A stretch of DNA of 50,549 nucleotides from Micromonospora okii (GTDB lineage Bacteria > Actinomycetota > Actinomycetes > Mycobacteriales > Micromonosporaceae): contig NZ_BBZF01000012.1 in the NCBI RefSeq assembly GCF_020884795.1, forward strand, positions 313,801 through 364,349, given 5' to 3'. A program made the position numbers and the translations under genes. Positions 26,807-35,442 of this stretch are shown here, in pieces; positions within the stretch are counted from its first letter, which is position 1; each line of letters opens with the position of its first letter. Below the pieces are notes generated by a model that was not told the DNA's origin, searched no databases, and worked only from the letters and a program-made list of their open reading frames with translations.

Positions 26807-27540
26807 ACGCCCTGTCCAAGCTCATCGCCGTCGAGGCGAAGCTGTTCCTGCGCGAGCCGGTGTCGCTGTTCTTCGTCTTCGCCCTGCCGCTGGGCCTGAT
26901 GCTGGTCTTCGGGCTGCCGCAGCGGGGCGCGACCGAGGGGGGCGCCGGTCAGCACGCCGAGCTGACCTTCCTGCCGTCCCTCGCGCTGGCCCTCACCATC
27001 GGCATGCTCGCGCTGTTCACCCTGCCGATGGTGCTGGGCATCTACCGGGAGCGGCGGGTGCTGCGCCGGCTCGCCACCACCCCGGTCAACCCGGGCCTGC
27101 TGCTGGTGGCGCAGGTCGTGGTCAACCTCGCCATGGGTGTGGCCGGCGCGGTGGTCACCGCGATCGGCGTGCGGTTCCTGCTGGAGCAGCCGGCCCCGGC
27201 CAACGTGCCCGCGTTCGTGCTGGCGTTCCTGCTCGGGGTGGCCTGCCTGTTCGCCATCGGCCTGCTCATCGCGGCGCTCGCGCCGTCGGCCCGGGCGGCC
27301 CAGTCCATCGGGCCGGCGCTGTTCTTCCCACTGCTCTTCCTCGCCGGCGCGTGGCTGCCCCGCGACCAGATGCCGGCCTGGCTGGCCCGCATCGCGGACT
27401 ACTCCCCGCTCGGCGCCACGGTGGACACCATCGCCGCCGCCTGGGCGGGCGACACCCCGGCGTGGCCGCAGTTGCTCGCCCTGGCGGTGACCGCGGTCCT
27501 CGGCAGTGTGCTCGCCACCCGCTTCTTCCGCTGGGAGTGA
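26803..27540 (+). CDS. ABC-2 type permease (second exporter)
   Basis: 245 residues, GTG at 26803 overlapping the ATPase stop, with GAGAGG upstream. Six hydrophobic segments are visible, including LFFVFALPLGLMLVFG, ALALTIGMLALFTLPMVLG and IGPALFFPLLFLAGAWLP. The last, with DYSPLGATVDTI, is characteristic of ABC-2 permeases. It is the membrane partner of the preceding ATPase. A GC-rich hairpin terminator follows. Confidence 0.92.
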   Translation: MNALSKLIAVEAKLFLREPVSLFFVFALPLGLMLVFGLPQRGATEGGAGQHAELTFLPSLALALTIGMLALFTLPMVLGIYRERRVLRRLATTPVNPGLLLVAQVVVNLAMGVAGAVVTAIGVRFLLEQPAPANVPAFVLAFLLGVACLFAIGLLIAALAPSARAAQSIGPALFFPLLFLAGAWLPRDQMPAWLARIADYSPLGATVDTIAAAWAGDTPAWPQLLALAVTAVLGSVLATRFFRWE

Positions 27541-27590
27541 AAGGAAGGGCACCTTCCTGACGCCTCCGGTAGAGAAGGGGCACCCTCTCA

Positions 27591-27618
27591 CGCGCCCGCC
27601 GCCTCCGCGGCGGGCGCG
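27591..27618 (+). terminator. Hairpin terminator after the second exporter
   Basis: An 11-bp perfect GC stem (27591-27601 with 27608-27618) and a 6-nt loop, 50 bp after the permease stop. A weaker 7-bp stem at 27542-27558 precedes it. No U-tract, as is common in actinobacteria. Confidence 0.6.
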
Positions 27619-27655
27619 AGTGCGTGCGGGCACGACCTCGCCTGCCCCGGCCCGC

Positions 27656-27701
27656 TAGGGGTCGGTAAGGGTGTCCCGCCGACTGTGACCTGGATTACGT
27701 T
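27656..27701 (+). promoter_or_regulatory. Promoter with tandem TAGGGG/AAGGGT boxes
   Basis: TAGGGG (27656) and AAGGGT (27667) are 11 bp apart, and a TACGTT -10-like box at 27696-27701 follows 23 bp after the second. This is the clearest activator-type arrangement of the recurring motif. Confidence 0.5.
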
Positions 27702-27829
27702 CGTAGCGGGACGGAGGTGGTCACCTCCCCGGCCGGGAGGCCGGTGCGAGTGCCACCCCGCCCGTGATCCCCCGCGCGTCCGGCGACTGGCGCGCGCGAG
27801 GCGGAGCGACGAGCGACGGAGGTCGTGCG

Positions 27830-28141
27830 ATGACAGTTTCCGATCCCGCCCCGACCGCCCGGACGGCGGCTCCCGCCGCCGTCGGCGACGACCGGATCGC
27901 CCGGTCCGCGCAGGCCAGGACGATCAGCGCCGAGGCCGCCGGCATCATCGACGTGGTGCTGGAGGGCGGGCCGACGAACCTCCCGGCCGAGCTGCGCAGC
28001 CACCGGGTCTCCCCGGTCGAGCACAAGATCAAGGTATGCCACCACGGCGGCTACGAGCACTTCGAGCGCGACGCCCACGGGCTCGCCGGCGACGCGCCCG
28101 TGGTCTTCCGCTGGACCGGCCGTACCAGGATCGCCGAGTAG
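27830..28141 (+). CDS. DUF5988-like small protein
   Basis: 103 residues, ATG 27830 with GGAGG 7 nt upstream. The conserved block includes VVLEGGPTNLPAELR, EHKIKV, HHGGYEHFER and a C-terminal WTGRTRIAE, which I recognise as the DUF5988 pattern. The N-terminal 45 residues are an Ala/Pro-rich extension. Proteins of this family are small, have no known activity and often sit near actinomycete biosynthetic clusters. It is 17 bp upstream of the VOC gene, in one transcript, and under the TAGGGG-type promoter. Confidence 0.75.
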   Translation: MTVSDPAPTARTAAPAAVGDDRIARSAQARTISAEAAGIIDVVLEGGPTNLPAELRSHRVSPVEHKIKVCHHGGYEHFERDAHGLAGDAPVVFRWTGRTRIAE

Positions 28142-28158
28142 CGGAAGGCGGCGTCACG

Positions 28159-28542
28159 ATGGGCGCACAGGACCCCCGGCCCGGTCAGCACCTCACGGTC
28201 GGCGACACGGCCGAGGCCATCGCCTTCTACACCGACGTCTTCGCGGCCGTACCGCTTGCGCGCGAGTGCCTGCTCGACGGGCGGGTGCTGCGCGCCGAGC
28301 TGGCCGTCGCCGGGCACCACCTGACGGTCAGCGAGTGGCACGAGGCGCCCCCGCCGGCGGCGACGCTGCCCGACCCGGCGGCGCTGGCCGTCGTACCGGC
28401 CGACCCGCACCTGCTGCTCCAGCGGGCGCTGGCCGCGGGTGCCGTGCTGGAACCGGCCGCCGGCGACCCGCCGCGCGTGGTGTTCCGCGACCCGGCCGGG
28501 CAGCGGTGGGAGGTCGTAGGCGCGCCGGCCACCGCACAGTAA
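28159..28542 (+). CDS. VOC (glyoxalase/bleomycin-resistance) fold protein
   Basis: 127 residues, ATG with GGAAGGCGG upstream. The beta-alpha-beta-beta-beta pattern is seen in HLTVGDTAEAIAFYTDVF, GHHLTVSEWHE, and the closing FRDPAGQRWEVV typical of VOC proteins of the PhnB subgroup. Family members include dioxygenases, epimerases and antibiotic-binding resistance proteins. No complete metal-binding set is evident, so a binding role is possible. It is cotranscribed with the DUF5988-like gene. Confidence 0.8.
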   Translation: MGAQDPRPGQHLTVGDTAEAIAFYTDVFAAVPLARECLLDGRVLRAELAVAGHHLTVSEWHEAPPPAATLPDPAALAVVPADPHLLLQRALAAGAVLEPAAGDPPRVVFRDPAGQRWEVVGAPATAQ

Positions 28543-28549
28543 GCGCCGC

Positions 28550-30814
28550 TCAGGGGCGGTCGGCGCGGAGCCGGTGGGTCAGGGCCGTGTGCCGGCGGCC
28601 GGTCCCGGCGGTGCGCACCGCGATGGCCAGCGCCTTGCGCGAACCGGCCAGCACGACCAGCTTCCGCGCCCGGGTGACGGCGGTGTAGAGCAGGTTGCGC
28701 TGCAGCATCGTGTACGCGCCCATGGTCACCGGCACCACCACCGCCGGGTACTCGCTGCCCTGCGACCGGTGCACCGTGATCGCGTACGCGTGCTGCAACT
28801 CGTCCAGCTCGTGGAACTCGTAGCCGACGTCCTCGTCCTCGTCCGTGCGCACGGTCAGGGTCTGCTCGTCGGGGTCCAGGGCGGTGACCACGCCGACCGT
28901 CCCGTTGAACACCCCGGCGGCGCCCTTGTCGTAGTTGTTGCGGACCTGGATCACCTTGTCGCCGACGCGGAACACCCGCCCGCCGTGCCGCCGCTCCGGC
29001 GCGCCCTCGCGGTGCGGGGCGATGGCCTGCTGCAACAGGTTGTTCAGGTTCGCGGCGCCGGCCGGGCCGCGCAGCATCGGGGTGAGCACCTGCACGTCGC
29101 GCGGGCGCAGCCCGAACCGGCGCGGGATGCGCCGGGCCACGATGTCGACCACCTGCTCGGCGGTGACCTCGGGGTCGTCGCTGGGGAACAGGAAGAAGTC
29201 GGGGTGCTCCCCGAAGGCCGGGGCCTGCCCGGCGTTGATCCGGTGCGCGTTGACCACCACGCCCGACTCCTGCGCCTGCCGGAAGATCCGGGTCAGTCGG
29301 ACCCGGGGCACGGACTCGGCGGCCAGCACGTCGCGCAGCACCTCCCCGGCGCCGACCGAGGGGAGCTGGTCGACGTCGCCGACCAGCAGCAGGTGTGCCC
29401 CCGGCGGTACGGCCTTGACCAGCTTGTTGGCCAGGATCAGGTCGAGCATCGACGCCTCGTCGACCACCATCAGGTCGGCGTCGACCGGGTTGTCCCGGTC
29501 GAAGGTCGGGTCCCCGCCGGGGCGGAGCTGGAGCAGCCGGTGCACGGTGGTGGCCGGGTGACCGGTCAGCTCGGTGAGCCGCTTCGCCGCCCGGCCCGTC
29601 GGCGCGGCCAGCACGATCTTCGCCTTCTTCGCGGCGGCCAGCTCGATGACCGACCGGACGGTGAACGACTTCCCGCAGCCCGGGCCGCCGGTCAGCACGG
29701 CCACCCTGGAGGTGAGCGCGAGCCGTACCGCCTGCTCCTGCTCCGGGGCCAGCTCCGCGCCCGTGCGGGCCCGCAGCCACGCCAGCGCGCGGGCCCAGTC
29801 CACGCCGGCGAAGGCCGGCATCCGGTCCACCGGGTCGCGCAGCAGCCGCACCAGGCTCGCGGCGAGGGACGACTCGGCCCGGTGGAACGGCACCAGGTAC
29901 ACCGCCGGGATGGTCCCGCCCTCGCTGCTCGGGTTCGGCACCGCCTCGCCGACCACGCCGTCCTCCGTCGCCACGAGGTCGGCCAGGGCGGCGGCGACCA
30001 GCTCTGCGGGGACGTCCAGGATCGCCGCCGCGTCCGCGACCAGGTTCGGCTCCGGCAGGTAGCAGTGGCCGCCGTCGGCGGCCTCCGAGAGGGTGTACCG
30101 GATGCCGGCGCGCACCCGCTGCGGGCTGTCGTGCGGGATGCCGACGGCCTTGGCGATCCCGTCGGCCGTGCGGAACCCGATGCCCCACACGTCGGCCGCG
30201 AGCCGGTACGGGTCGTCGCGCACCACCGCGATCGAGTCGTCGCCGTACTGCTTGAAGATGCGCACGGCGTGCGAGGTGGAGACGCCGACGCCCTGGAGGA
30301 AGACCATCACCTCCTTGATGGCCTTCTGCTCCTGCCACGCCGCGCCGATGGCGGCGGTCCGCTTCTTCCCGAGACCGTGCACCTCGACCAGCCGGCCGGG
30401 CTCCTCCTCGATGATCCGCAGGGTGTCCACCCCGAAGGCGGCGACGATCCGGGCCGCCATCTTCGGGCCGATCCCCTTGATCAGCCCCGACCCGAGGTAG
30501 CGTTCGATGCCCTGGACGGTGGCCGGCAGCACGGTGGTGCAGCCGTGCACCTCGAACTGCCGCCCGTACCTCGGGTGGGAGCCCCACCGGCCGACCAGCC
30601 GCAGCCGCTCCCCGGGCTGCGCGCCGGGCAGGGTGCCGACCACGGTGAGCAGGTCGTCGCCGGAGCGGTCGGTGGCGACCCGGGCGATGGTGTAGCCGGT
30701 CTCCTCGTTGACGTACGTGACGCGCTCCAGCACCGCCTCGAGCACGGCGCCGCGCGGGGAAGCGCCGGCCTCGGCCGGTGCGGCGGCGGCCGGCGCGGTC
30801 GGGTTCGCGGGCAT
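28550..30814 (-). CDS. recD2: RecD2-type ATP-dependent DNA helicase
   Basis: 754 residues, ATG at 30814. An N-terminal OB-like region (LERVTYVNEETGYTIARV) is followed by helix-hairpin-helix repeats (GIGPKMAARIV, GLGKKRTAAIG, VWGIGFRTADGIA) specific to RecD2. The SF1B motor has Walker A GGPGCGKSFT, DEASMLD (Walker B), GDVDQLPSVGAG (motif III) and a C-terminal YAITVHRSQGSEYPAV (motif V). RecD2 helicases unwind DNA 5' to 3' independently of RecBC, and are linked to repair. It is convergent to the VOC gene with only 7 bp between stops. Confidence 0.95.
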   Translation of the reverse strand: MPANPTAPAAAAPAEAGASPRGAVLEAVLERVTYVNEETGYTIARVATDRSGDDLLTVVGTLPGAQPGERLRLVGRWGSHPRYGRQFEVHGCTTVLPATVQGIERYLGSGLIKGIGPKMAARIVAAFGVDTLRIIEEEPGRLVEVHGLGKKRTAAIGAAWQEQKAIKEVMVFLQGVGVSTSHAVRIFKQYGDDSIAVVRDDPYRLAADVWGIGFRTADGIAKAVGIPHDSPQRVRAGIRYTLSEAADGGHCYLPEPNLVADAAAILDVPAELVAAALADLVATEDGVVGEAVPNPSSEGGTIPAVYLVPFHRAESSLAASLVRLLRDPVDRMPAFAGVDWARALAWLRARTGAELAPEQEQAVRLALTSRVAVLTGGPGCGKSFTVRSVIELAAAKKAKIVLAAPTGRAAKRLTELTGHPATTVHRLLQLRPGGDPTFDRDNPVDADLMVVDEASMLDLILANKLVKAVPPGAHLLLVGDVDQLPSVGAGEVLRDVLAAESVPRVRLTRIFRQAQESGVVVNAHRINAGQAPAFGEHPDFFLFPSDDPEVTAEQVVDIVARRIPRRFGLRPRDVQVLTPMLRGPAGAANLNNLLQQAIAPHREGAPERRHGGRVFRVGDKVIQVRNNYDKGAAGVFNGTVGVVTALDPDEQTLTVRTDEDEDVGYEFHELDELQHAYAITVHRSQGSEYPAVVVPVTMGAYTMLQRNLLYTAVTRARKLVVLAGSRKALAIAVRTAGTGRRHTALTHRLRADRP

Positions 30815-30905
30815 CGTGACGATGATGGCAGAGCCGGGGCGCGGAGGTTTGCCGGGCCGGTCCTGCGGTACTGCGCGGGGGTGGAGCCGATGCCGAGGAG
30901 GACCC

Positions 30906-31415
30906 GTGGACGTGAGTGACGTGCTGACCGAGACCTACGGCCGGCTGCCCGGCCTCGTCCGCGCCGCCGTGGAAGGGCTGTCGCCGGAGGAACTGCGCCG
31001 CGCGCCGGCGCCCGGCGCGAACCCGGTCGGCTGGCTGGTGTGGCACCTGACCCGGGTCCAGGACGACCACGTCGCCGACGTGCTCGGCGCGGAGCAGCTC
31101 TGGGTCACCGGCGACTGGGCGGGCCGGTTCGGGCTGCCCGCCGACCCGGACGACACCGGCTACGGGCACACCCCGGAGCAGGTGGCCGCCGTCCGGCCGG
31201 AGAGCGACCGGGCGCTGCTCGACTACTTCGACGCGGTGGCGGAGCGGACCCGGGGCTTCCTGGCAGGGCTGCGGCCGGCGGACCTGGACCGGGTGGTCGA
31301 CGAGGCGTGGGACCCGCCGGTGACCCTCGGCGTCCGGCTGGTCAGCGTCGCCGAGGACGACCTCCAGCACGCCGGCCAGGCCGCCTACGTCCGGGGCCTG
31401 CTCGCCGCCGGCTGA
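30906..31415 (+). CDS. DinB/DUF664-type protein
   Basis: 169 residues, GTG 30906 with GAGGAGG upstream. WHLTRVQDDH and EDDLQHAGQAAYVRG supply the histidines of the DinB four-helix metal site. Family members include mycothiol-dependent transferases, which fits an actinomycete. Substrate unknown. It is divergent from recD2. Confidence 0.88.
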   Translation: MDVSDVLTETYGRLPGLVRAAVEGLSPEELRRAPAPGANPVGWLVWHLTRVQDDHVADVLGAEQLWVTGDWAGRFGLPADPDDTGYGHTPEQVAAVRPESDRALLDYFDAVAERTRGFLAGLRPADLDRVVDEAWDPPVTLGVRLVSVAEDDLQHAGQAAYVRGLLAAG

Positions 31416-31443
31416 GCGGCCGGTGCCCCCGGGCCGGGCCGCC

Positions 31444-32493
31444 TCACGGCACGACGACCGCGCGGCCCTCCAGCGACCCCTCCCGCATCATCCGGTACGC
31501 GGTGACCGCCTCGTCCAGGCCGAACTGCGTGATCTTCGGCTCGATGAGGCCCCGGGCGCCCAGGTCGAGCACCTCGACCAGCTCCGGCCGGCTGCCCCAG
31601 TACGTGCTCTGGATGCTCGCCTCGTACGGCACGGAGAAGAAGCTGAACGCCAGGGTGCCGCCGCCGATGCCCACGACGGTGAGGTCCCCGACGGTGCGGG
31701 CGGCGGCCGCGCCGAGCGTCATCGTGGGGTCGACGCCGACGAAGTCGAGCACCACGTCCGCGCCCCGCCCGCCCGGGGTGGCCCGCCGGATCTCCTCGGC
31801 GGTGCCCGGCCCGGACAGCAGCGTCAGGTCCGCGCCGTACCCCTCGGCGAGCCGCAGCGCGTCCTCCCGGGTGTCCACGGCGATCACCCGGGCCGCCGTG
31901 GTGGCCTTGAGGATCTGCACGCCGACGTGCCCGAGCCCACCGACGCCGATCACCACGGCGGTGCTGCCCGGTGGCAGCTTGTGCCAGGACCGGCGGATCG
32001 CGTGGTACGGGGTGAGCCCGGCGTCGGTCAGCGGGGCGGCCCGCAGCGGGTCCAGCCCCTCGGGCAGCGGCAGGACGTGCCGGGCGTCGGGCACCAGCTC
32101 GTACTCGGCCATGCCGCCGTCGAGGCCGAGGCCGCCGCCCCCGCCGGGCACGGGCGCCCCGGCGGGGTTCTCGCAGTACGGGTCGACTCCCACCCGGCAG
32201 CGGTCGCAGGTGCCGCAGCCCCAGGGGCCGTAGATTGCCACCGGCTGGCCGACCTCCAGACCGGTCACCCCGGGGCCGAGGGCGTGCACCCAGCCGGCGT
32301 TCTCGTGGCCGAGGGTGAACGGCGGGTTCCAGGGCACCGAACCGGTGTCGAAGTCGTGCATGAGGTGCAGGTCGGAGTGACAGGCGCCGGCCGCGCCGAT
32401 GCGCACCACCACCTGCCCGGGGCCGGGCGTGGGCTCGTCCACCTCGACCAGCTCGGGCTCCGACTTCCAGCTCGGCAGCCGCAACGCGCGCAT
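31444..32493 (-). CDS. Zinc-dependent, NAD-binding alcohol dehydrogenase (MDR)
   Basis: 349 residues, ATG at 32493 with AGGAGG upstream. The catalytic zinc site has Cys in GACHSDLH and the GHENAG histidine/glutamate. The structural zinc site is CGTCDRC...C. The Rossmann motif is GVGGLGHVG, with Asp in VDTRED as the second-strand acid, so NAD+ is preferred. Similar enzymes oxidise primary and benzylic alcohols. It is divergent from the DUF72 gene 121 bp away. Physiological substrate not evident. Confidence 0.92.
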   Translation of the reverse strand: MRALRLPSWKSEPELVEVDEPTPGPGQVVVRIGAAGACHSDLHLMHDFDTGSVPWNPPFTLGHENAGWVHALGPGVTGLEVGQPVAIYGPWGCGTCDRCRVGVDPYCENPAGAPVPGGGGGLGLDGGMAEYELVPDARHVLPLPEGLDPLRAAPLTDAGLTPYHAIRRSWHKLPPGSTAVVIGVGGLGHVGVQILKATTAARVIAVDTREDALRLAEGYGADLTLLSGPGTAEEIRRATPGGRGADVVLDFVGVDPTMTLGAAAARTVGDLTVVGIGGGTLAFSFFSVPYEASIQSTYWGSRPELVEVLDLGARGLIEPKITQFGLDEAVTAYRMMREGSLEGRAVVVP

Positions 32494-32614
32494 GTGCGCC
32501 TCCTGTCCCGTTCGGTTCCGCTTCCCGGTGGCCTCCCCGTTCCACGCCCGGACAAACGGCGGCCCGCCGCCGCTCCGGTTGCCGATCCGGCGGGGGAGAG
32601 GTCCACTGATCCAC

Positions 32615-33517
32615 ATGGGTGAGATCAAAGTGGGCACGTCGTCGTGGGCCGACCAGATGCTGCTCCGCTCCGGCTGGTACCCGCGCTCGGCCAACACCCC
32701 CGCCCGTCGGCTCGGCTTCTACGCCGAGCGGTTCGGACTGGTCGAGGTGGACACCTCGTACTACGCGATCCCGACGCCGGAGACCACCGCCGGCTGGGTG
32801 GCCGCCACCCCGCCCGGCTTCACCTTCGACGTCAAGGCGTTCAGCCTCTTCACCGGCCACCCCACCCCGGTCGCGACGCTGCCCCGGGACCTGCGCCCGG
32901 CGGGCGGCCCGTCCCGGGTGCGGTGGCGGGACCTGCCCGCCGGGGCGTACGACGAGCTGTGGGTCCGGTTCCGGGCGGCGCTGGAGCCGATCGCCGCGGC
33001 CGACCGGCTCGGCGCGGTGCTGTTGCAGTTCCCGCCGTGGCTGGCCCGCAGCGCCGCCGCCGAGCGGCGCATCCTCGCCACGGCCGAGCGGCTGCGGCCG
33101 TGGCGGGTGAGCGTGGAGCTGCGGCACAGCTCGTGGTTCACCGACGACGCCGTCCTGCGCACGCTGGACCTGCTGCGCGAGCACGACCTCTCCTTCGTCT
33201 GCGTGGACATGCCGCAGGGGTTCGTCTCGTCGGTGCCGCCGATCCTGGTCGCCACCGCCGACCCCGCCGTGATCCGCTTCCACGGCCACAGCGCCGCCTG
33301 GGAGAGCGGCGACAAGCAGGACAGGTTCCGGTACGCGTACGGCGAGGACGAGCTGCGCCGCTGGTCGGAGCTGCTGCGGGAGCTGGCCGACGCGAGCGCC
33401 GGGCTGCACGTGCTGTTCAACAACTGCTGCGACGGCCAGGCCCAGCGCGACGCGGCCCGGCTGGCCGAGATCCTGGCCGACGTGGGTGTGCCGGTCGACA
33501 CCGGCGCCCGTTCCTGA
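32615..33517 (+). CDS. DUF72 family protein
   Basis: 300 residues, ATG with GGGGGAGAGG upstream. KVGTSSWAD at the start, FGLVEVDTSYYAIP, FDVKAFSLFTGH, LLQFPPWL, SVELRHSSWF and HVLFNNCCDGQAQRDA are the block motifs of the DUF72 TIM barrel. The C-terminal usual NN.. box reads NNCCDG. Its biochemical role is unknown in general. It is followed closely by a small hydrophilic gene. Confidence 0.93.
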   Translation: MGEIKVGTSSWADQMLLRSGWYPRSANTPARRLGFYAERFGLVEVDTSYYAIPTPETTAGWVAATPPGFTFDVKAFSLFTGHPTPVATLPRDLRPAGGPSRVRWRDLPAGAYDELWVRFRAALEPIAAADRLGAVLLQFPPWLARSAAAERRILATAERLRPWRVSVELRHSSWFTDDAVLRTLDLLREHDLSFVCVDMPQGFVSSVPPILVATADPAVIRFHGHSAAWESGDKQDRFRYAYGEDELRRWSELLRELADASAGLHVLFNNCCDGQAQRDAARLAEILADVGVPVDTGARS

Positions 33518-33585
33518 TCATCGGGCGGGTTTCCCGCCGGTCCGCCCGGGTACCGCCGCAGGCAGGACCGAGGAGGGGGAGTGCC

Positions 33586-33780
33586 ATGACCGAGCAGCAG
33601 CACGACCGGCGCGGCGACGAGGCGACCGGGGTGCCGGAGGACCCGGCGACCCTGCGGACCCGGCAGGCGCAGGAGGCGCACGGCGGCAGCATGGCCCCGG
33701 GGCTGGTGGACGAGACCGGCCGGCCGGTCGCCGAGCCGCCGCCGACCGCCGCCGGGGCCGAGGACGGCACCCGCTCCTGA
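33586..33780 (+). CDS. Small hydrophilic protein
   Basis: 64 residues, ATG with a strong AGGAGGGGGA site. The product is entirely hydrophilic and rich in Ala, Gly, Glu and Asp, with no hydrophobic core, so is likely disordered. It is 68 bp after the DUF72 gene and may be cotranscribed. Function unknown. Confidence 0.65.
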   Translation: MTEQQHDRRGDEATGVPEDPATLRTRQAQEAHGGSMAPGLVDETGRPVAEPPPTAAGAEDGTRS

Positions 33781-33789
33781 CCACGGGCG

Positions 33790-34151
33790 TCAGCCCACCT
33801 CGACGACGACGCCGCTGACCGGCCGGGTCGGCATCCGGTGCAGCGGGATCGTCAGGTCCTGCTCGGGCACCCGGTACTCCAGGCGGGCCAGCCGCACGGC
33901 CAGCTCGCGCAGCAGCGCCACGGTGATCGTCTCCCCGGGGCAGCGGTGCCCGGTGCGGGGATCGCCGCCGCCCTGTGGGATCAGGTCGAACTCGCCGAGC
34001 TCCCGGCCGACGAAGCGGTCCGGGTCGAAGCGGTACGACGGGTGGCGAGCACGTCGCCGCCGCTGCGGCGCAGCCGGTTGGGCAGCCAGCCGTACCCCTG
34101 GACGGCGAGCGGCAGGGTGTTGTCGAGGTGGAGATCACGATGAGCGGCCAT
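33790..34151 (-). pseudogene. CYP152 fatty-acid peroxygenase fossil with internal deletion
   Basis: An ATG at 34151 with a GAGGGGTGG site begins the N-terminus: LDNTLPLAVQGYGWLPN then RLRRSGGDVLATR. This matches the first 40 residues of CYP152-type P450 peroxygenases. It then jumps, out of frame, to HPSYRFDPDRF, IPQGGGDPRTGHRCPGE (haem-cysteine loop) and the C-terminal MPTRPVSGVVVEVG. About 300 codons (I-helix and acid pocket) are missing. The join is near 34050 at a short CCACCCG stretch. It cannot make an active enzyme. The clean ends suggest one recent deletion. Confidence 0.85.
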
Positions 34152-34202
34152 CCACCCCTCGTGCCCCGGCCGTGACCGGCCAAAACGCGGCGTGAGCCAC
34201 GG

Positions 34203-34598
34203 TCAGCCCCGGCGGTGGGCCCCCTCCGGGCGCATGCCGGTCGCCTCCTCGACGGCGTTGTCCGGCAGGTCGCCGCCGGCGGTGTCGTCGGGGAAGGTGC
34301 GCCGGGCCGGCGCCGGGTCCGGCGGCGCGCCCGGGCCGGCCTCGGTCGCGCGGGTCTCCTCGATCGTGCCGAAGCCGTGCCGCCCGGCCGGGGGCGTGGG
34401 CGCGGCGGGCTCGCCGGCCCGCCGGTCGCCGAGGCTCCCACCCGGTACGGCGGTCTCCTCGCTGCCCTCGTCCATCGGGGAGTCCTCCCCGGCGCCCCAG
34501 GGCGGGCCGGCGTCGAAGCCGCCGGTGCTGCCCCACGGGCCGGCGGACTCCGGCCCGCGCGCGTCCCCGCCGGTCGTCGATGGGTCCCTGCTCGTCAT
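34203..34598 (-). CDS. Acidic, low-complexity hypothetical protein
   Basis: 131 residues, ATG at 34598 with GAGGTGG just upstream. The sequence is Gly/Pro/Glu/Asp-rich (GPWGSTGGFDAGPPWGAGED) with no hydrophobic segments, so is predicted disordered. Part of it resembles the small hydrophilic protein at 33586 in composition. Function unknown. Confidence 0.55.
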   Translation of the reverse strand: MTSRDPSTTGGDARGPESAGPWGSTGGFDAGPPWGAGEDSPMDEGSEETAVPGGSLGDRRAGEPAAPTPPAGRHGFGTIEETRATEAGPGAPPDPAPARRTFPDDTAGGDLPDNAVEEATGMRPEGAHRRG

Positions 34599-34669
34599 GG
34601 CCACCTCGCTGGTCGGTGTGCGGTCCGGGCGCTGATTGCCCGCTCGCGCCCCGCTCATGCCCCGCCGGC

Positions 34670-34725
34670 CCGGCGACACCGCTCGCGCCCCGCCGGTCCC
34701 GACAGGGCGCGAGCGGCGTCGCCGG
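34670..34725 (-). terminator. Hairpin terminator of the membrane-protein gene
   Basis: Arms 34670-34690 and 34705-34725 pair at 20 of 21 positions (one A-C mismatch) around a 14-nt loop. They lie immediately downstream of the stop at 34726. Confidence 0.8.
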
Positions 34726-35355
34726 TCAGCAGTGGGACCGGCCCCTGTGGTGCTTCGCCGAGCCCATCGCCCCCATCTTGCCGAGCATCGCCGGTGAGCC
34801 GGCCAGCCCACCGAAGCGGCCCAGCATCCCCCGGAACACCTGGCCGGGCTTCTGCTGCTCGCCCATGTAGGCGGTGACCACCACCAGCGCGCCGGTGAAC
34901 GCCGGCACGGCCCACTGGAGCATCTTCAGCTTCCGCTGGCAGGCGGCCACGTGGGCCGGTGTCTCTCCGCTCGGTTCGGTCGTCCCCTCCACCGGGGGGC
35001 CGCCCGCCTTCTCCAGCTTCATGCCGAGCAGCCGGCTGTAGCCGGTGACCGCCAACGCGGCGACCGTGAGGGCCGTCTTGACGGTGCTCGCCCGGCCCAC
35101 CCCGGCCTGGGCGAACACCCGCGGGCTCTCGGTCACCAGCTCGCCGACGGAGCCGACCAGGTGCGCGCCGATCGCCGCCGCGTTGACCGGGGTCCAGCGG
35201 GCCCAGCCCGCCGAGGCCACCGGGAGTCGTTGGGTCGAGTCGCTGATCTGTGCCGCCGCGCCGTTGACGCCGAGCGCTCCCATGAGGGAGCCGCCGAACC
35301 AGGCCGCGAGACCCAGGTCGTGCAGCGAGCGCAGTGCGGTGTGCCGTTCGGACAT
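34726..35355 (-). CDS. Putative membrane protein
   Basis: 209 residues, ATG with GGAAGGGGAG upstream. There are hydrophobic segments at DLGLAAWFGGSLMGALG, NAAAIGAHLVGSVGEL, TALTVAALAVTGYSRLLG and MLQWAVPAFTGALVVVTAYMG, with a Gly-rich C-terminus ending in KHHRGRSHC. Function not recognised. Similar proteins are common in Micromonosporaceae, from memory. Confidence 0.75.
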   Translation of the reverse strand: MSERHTALRSLHDLGLAAWFGGSLMGALGVNGAAAQISDSTQRLPVASAGWARWTPVNAAAIGAHLVGSVGELVTESPRVFAQAGVGRASTVKTALTVAALAVTGYSRLLGMKLEKAGGPPVEGTTEPSGETPAHVAACQRKLKMLQWAVPAFTGALVVVTAYMGEQQKPGQVFRGMLGRFGGLAGSPAMLGKMGAMGSAKHHRGRSHC

Positions 35356-35442
35356 CTGCTCCCCTTCCGCCGTACGGGCGCTGCGGCATACCCACCGATC
35401 GGGGGAGTACGCGCCGACGTGCCCGGTAACCGGAGCGGCGGA

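Noticed and set aside
27571..27589. Second hairpin after the exporter
   Set aside because: Only interrupted 3-4 bp pairings; the stem at 27591-27618 is a better terminator.
28227..31370. 1047-codon minus-strand frame across VOC, recD2 and the DinB gene
   Set aside because: Arg/Pro/Gly-rich shadow of recD2 in another frame; it spans three well-supported genes.
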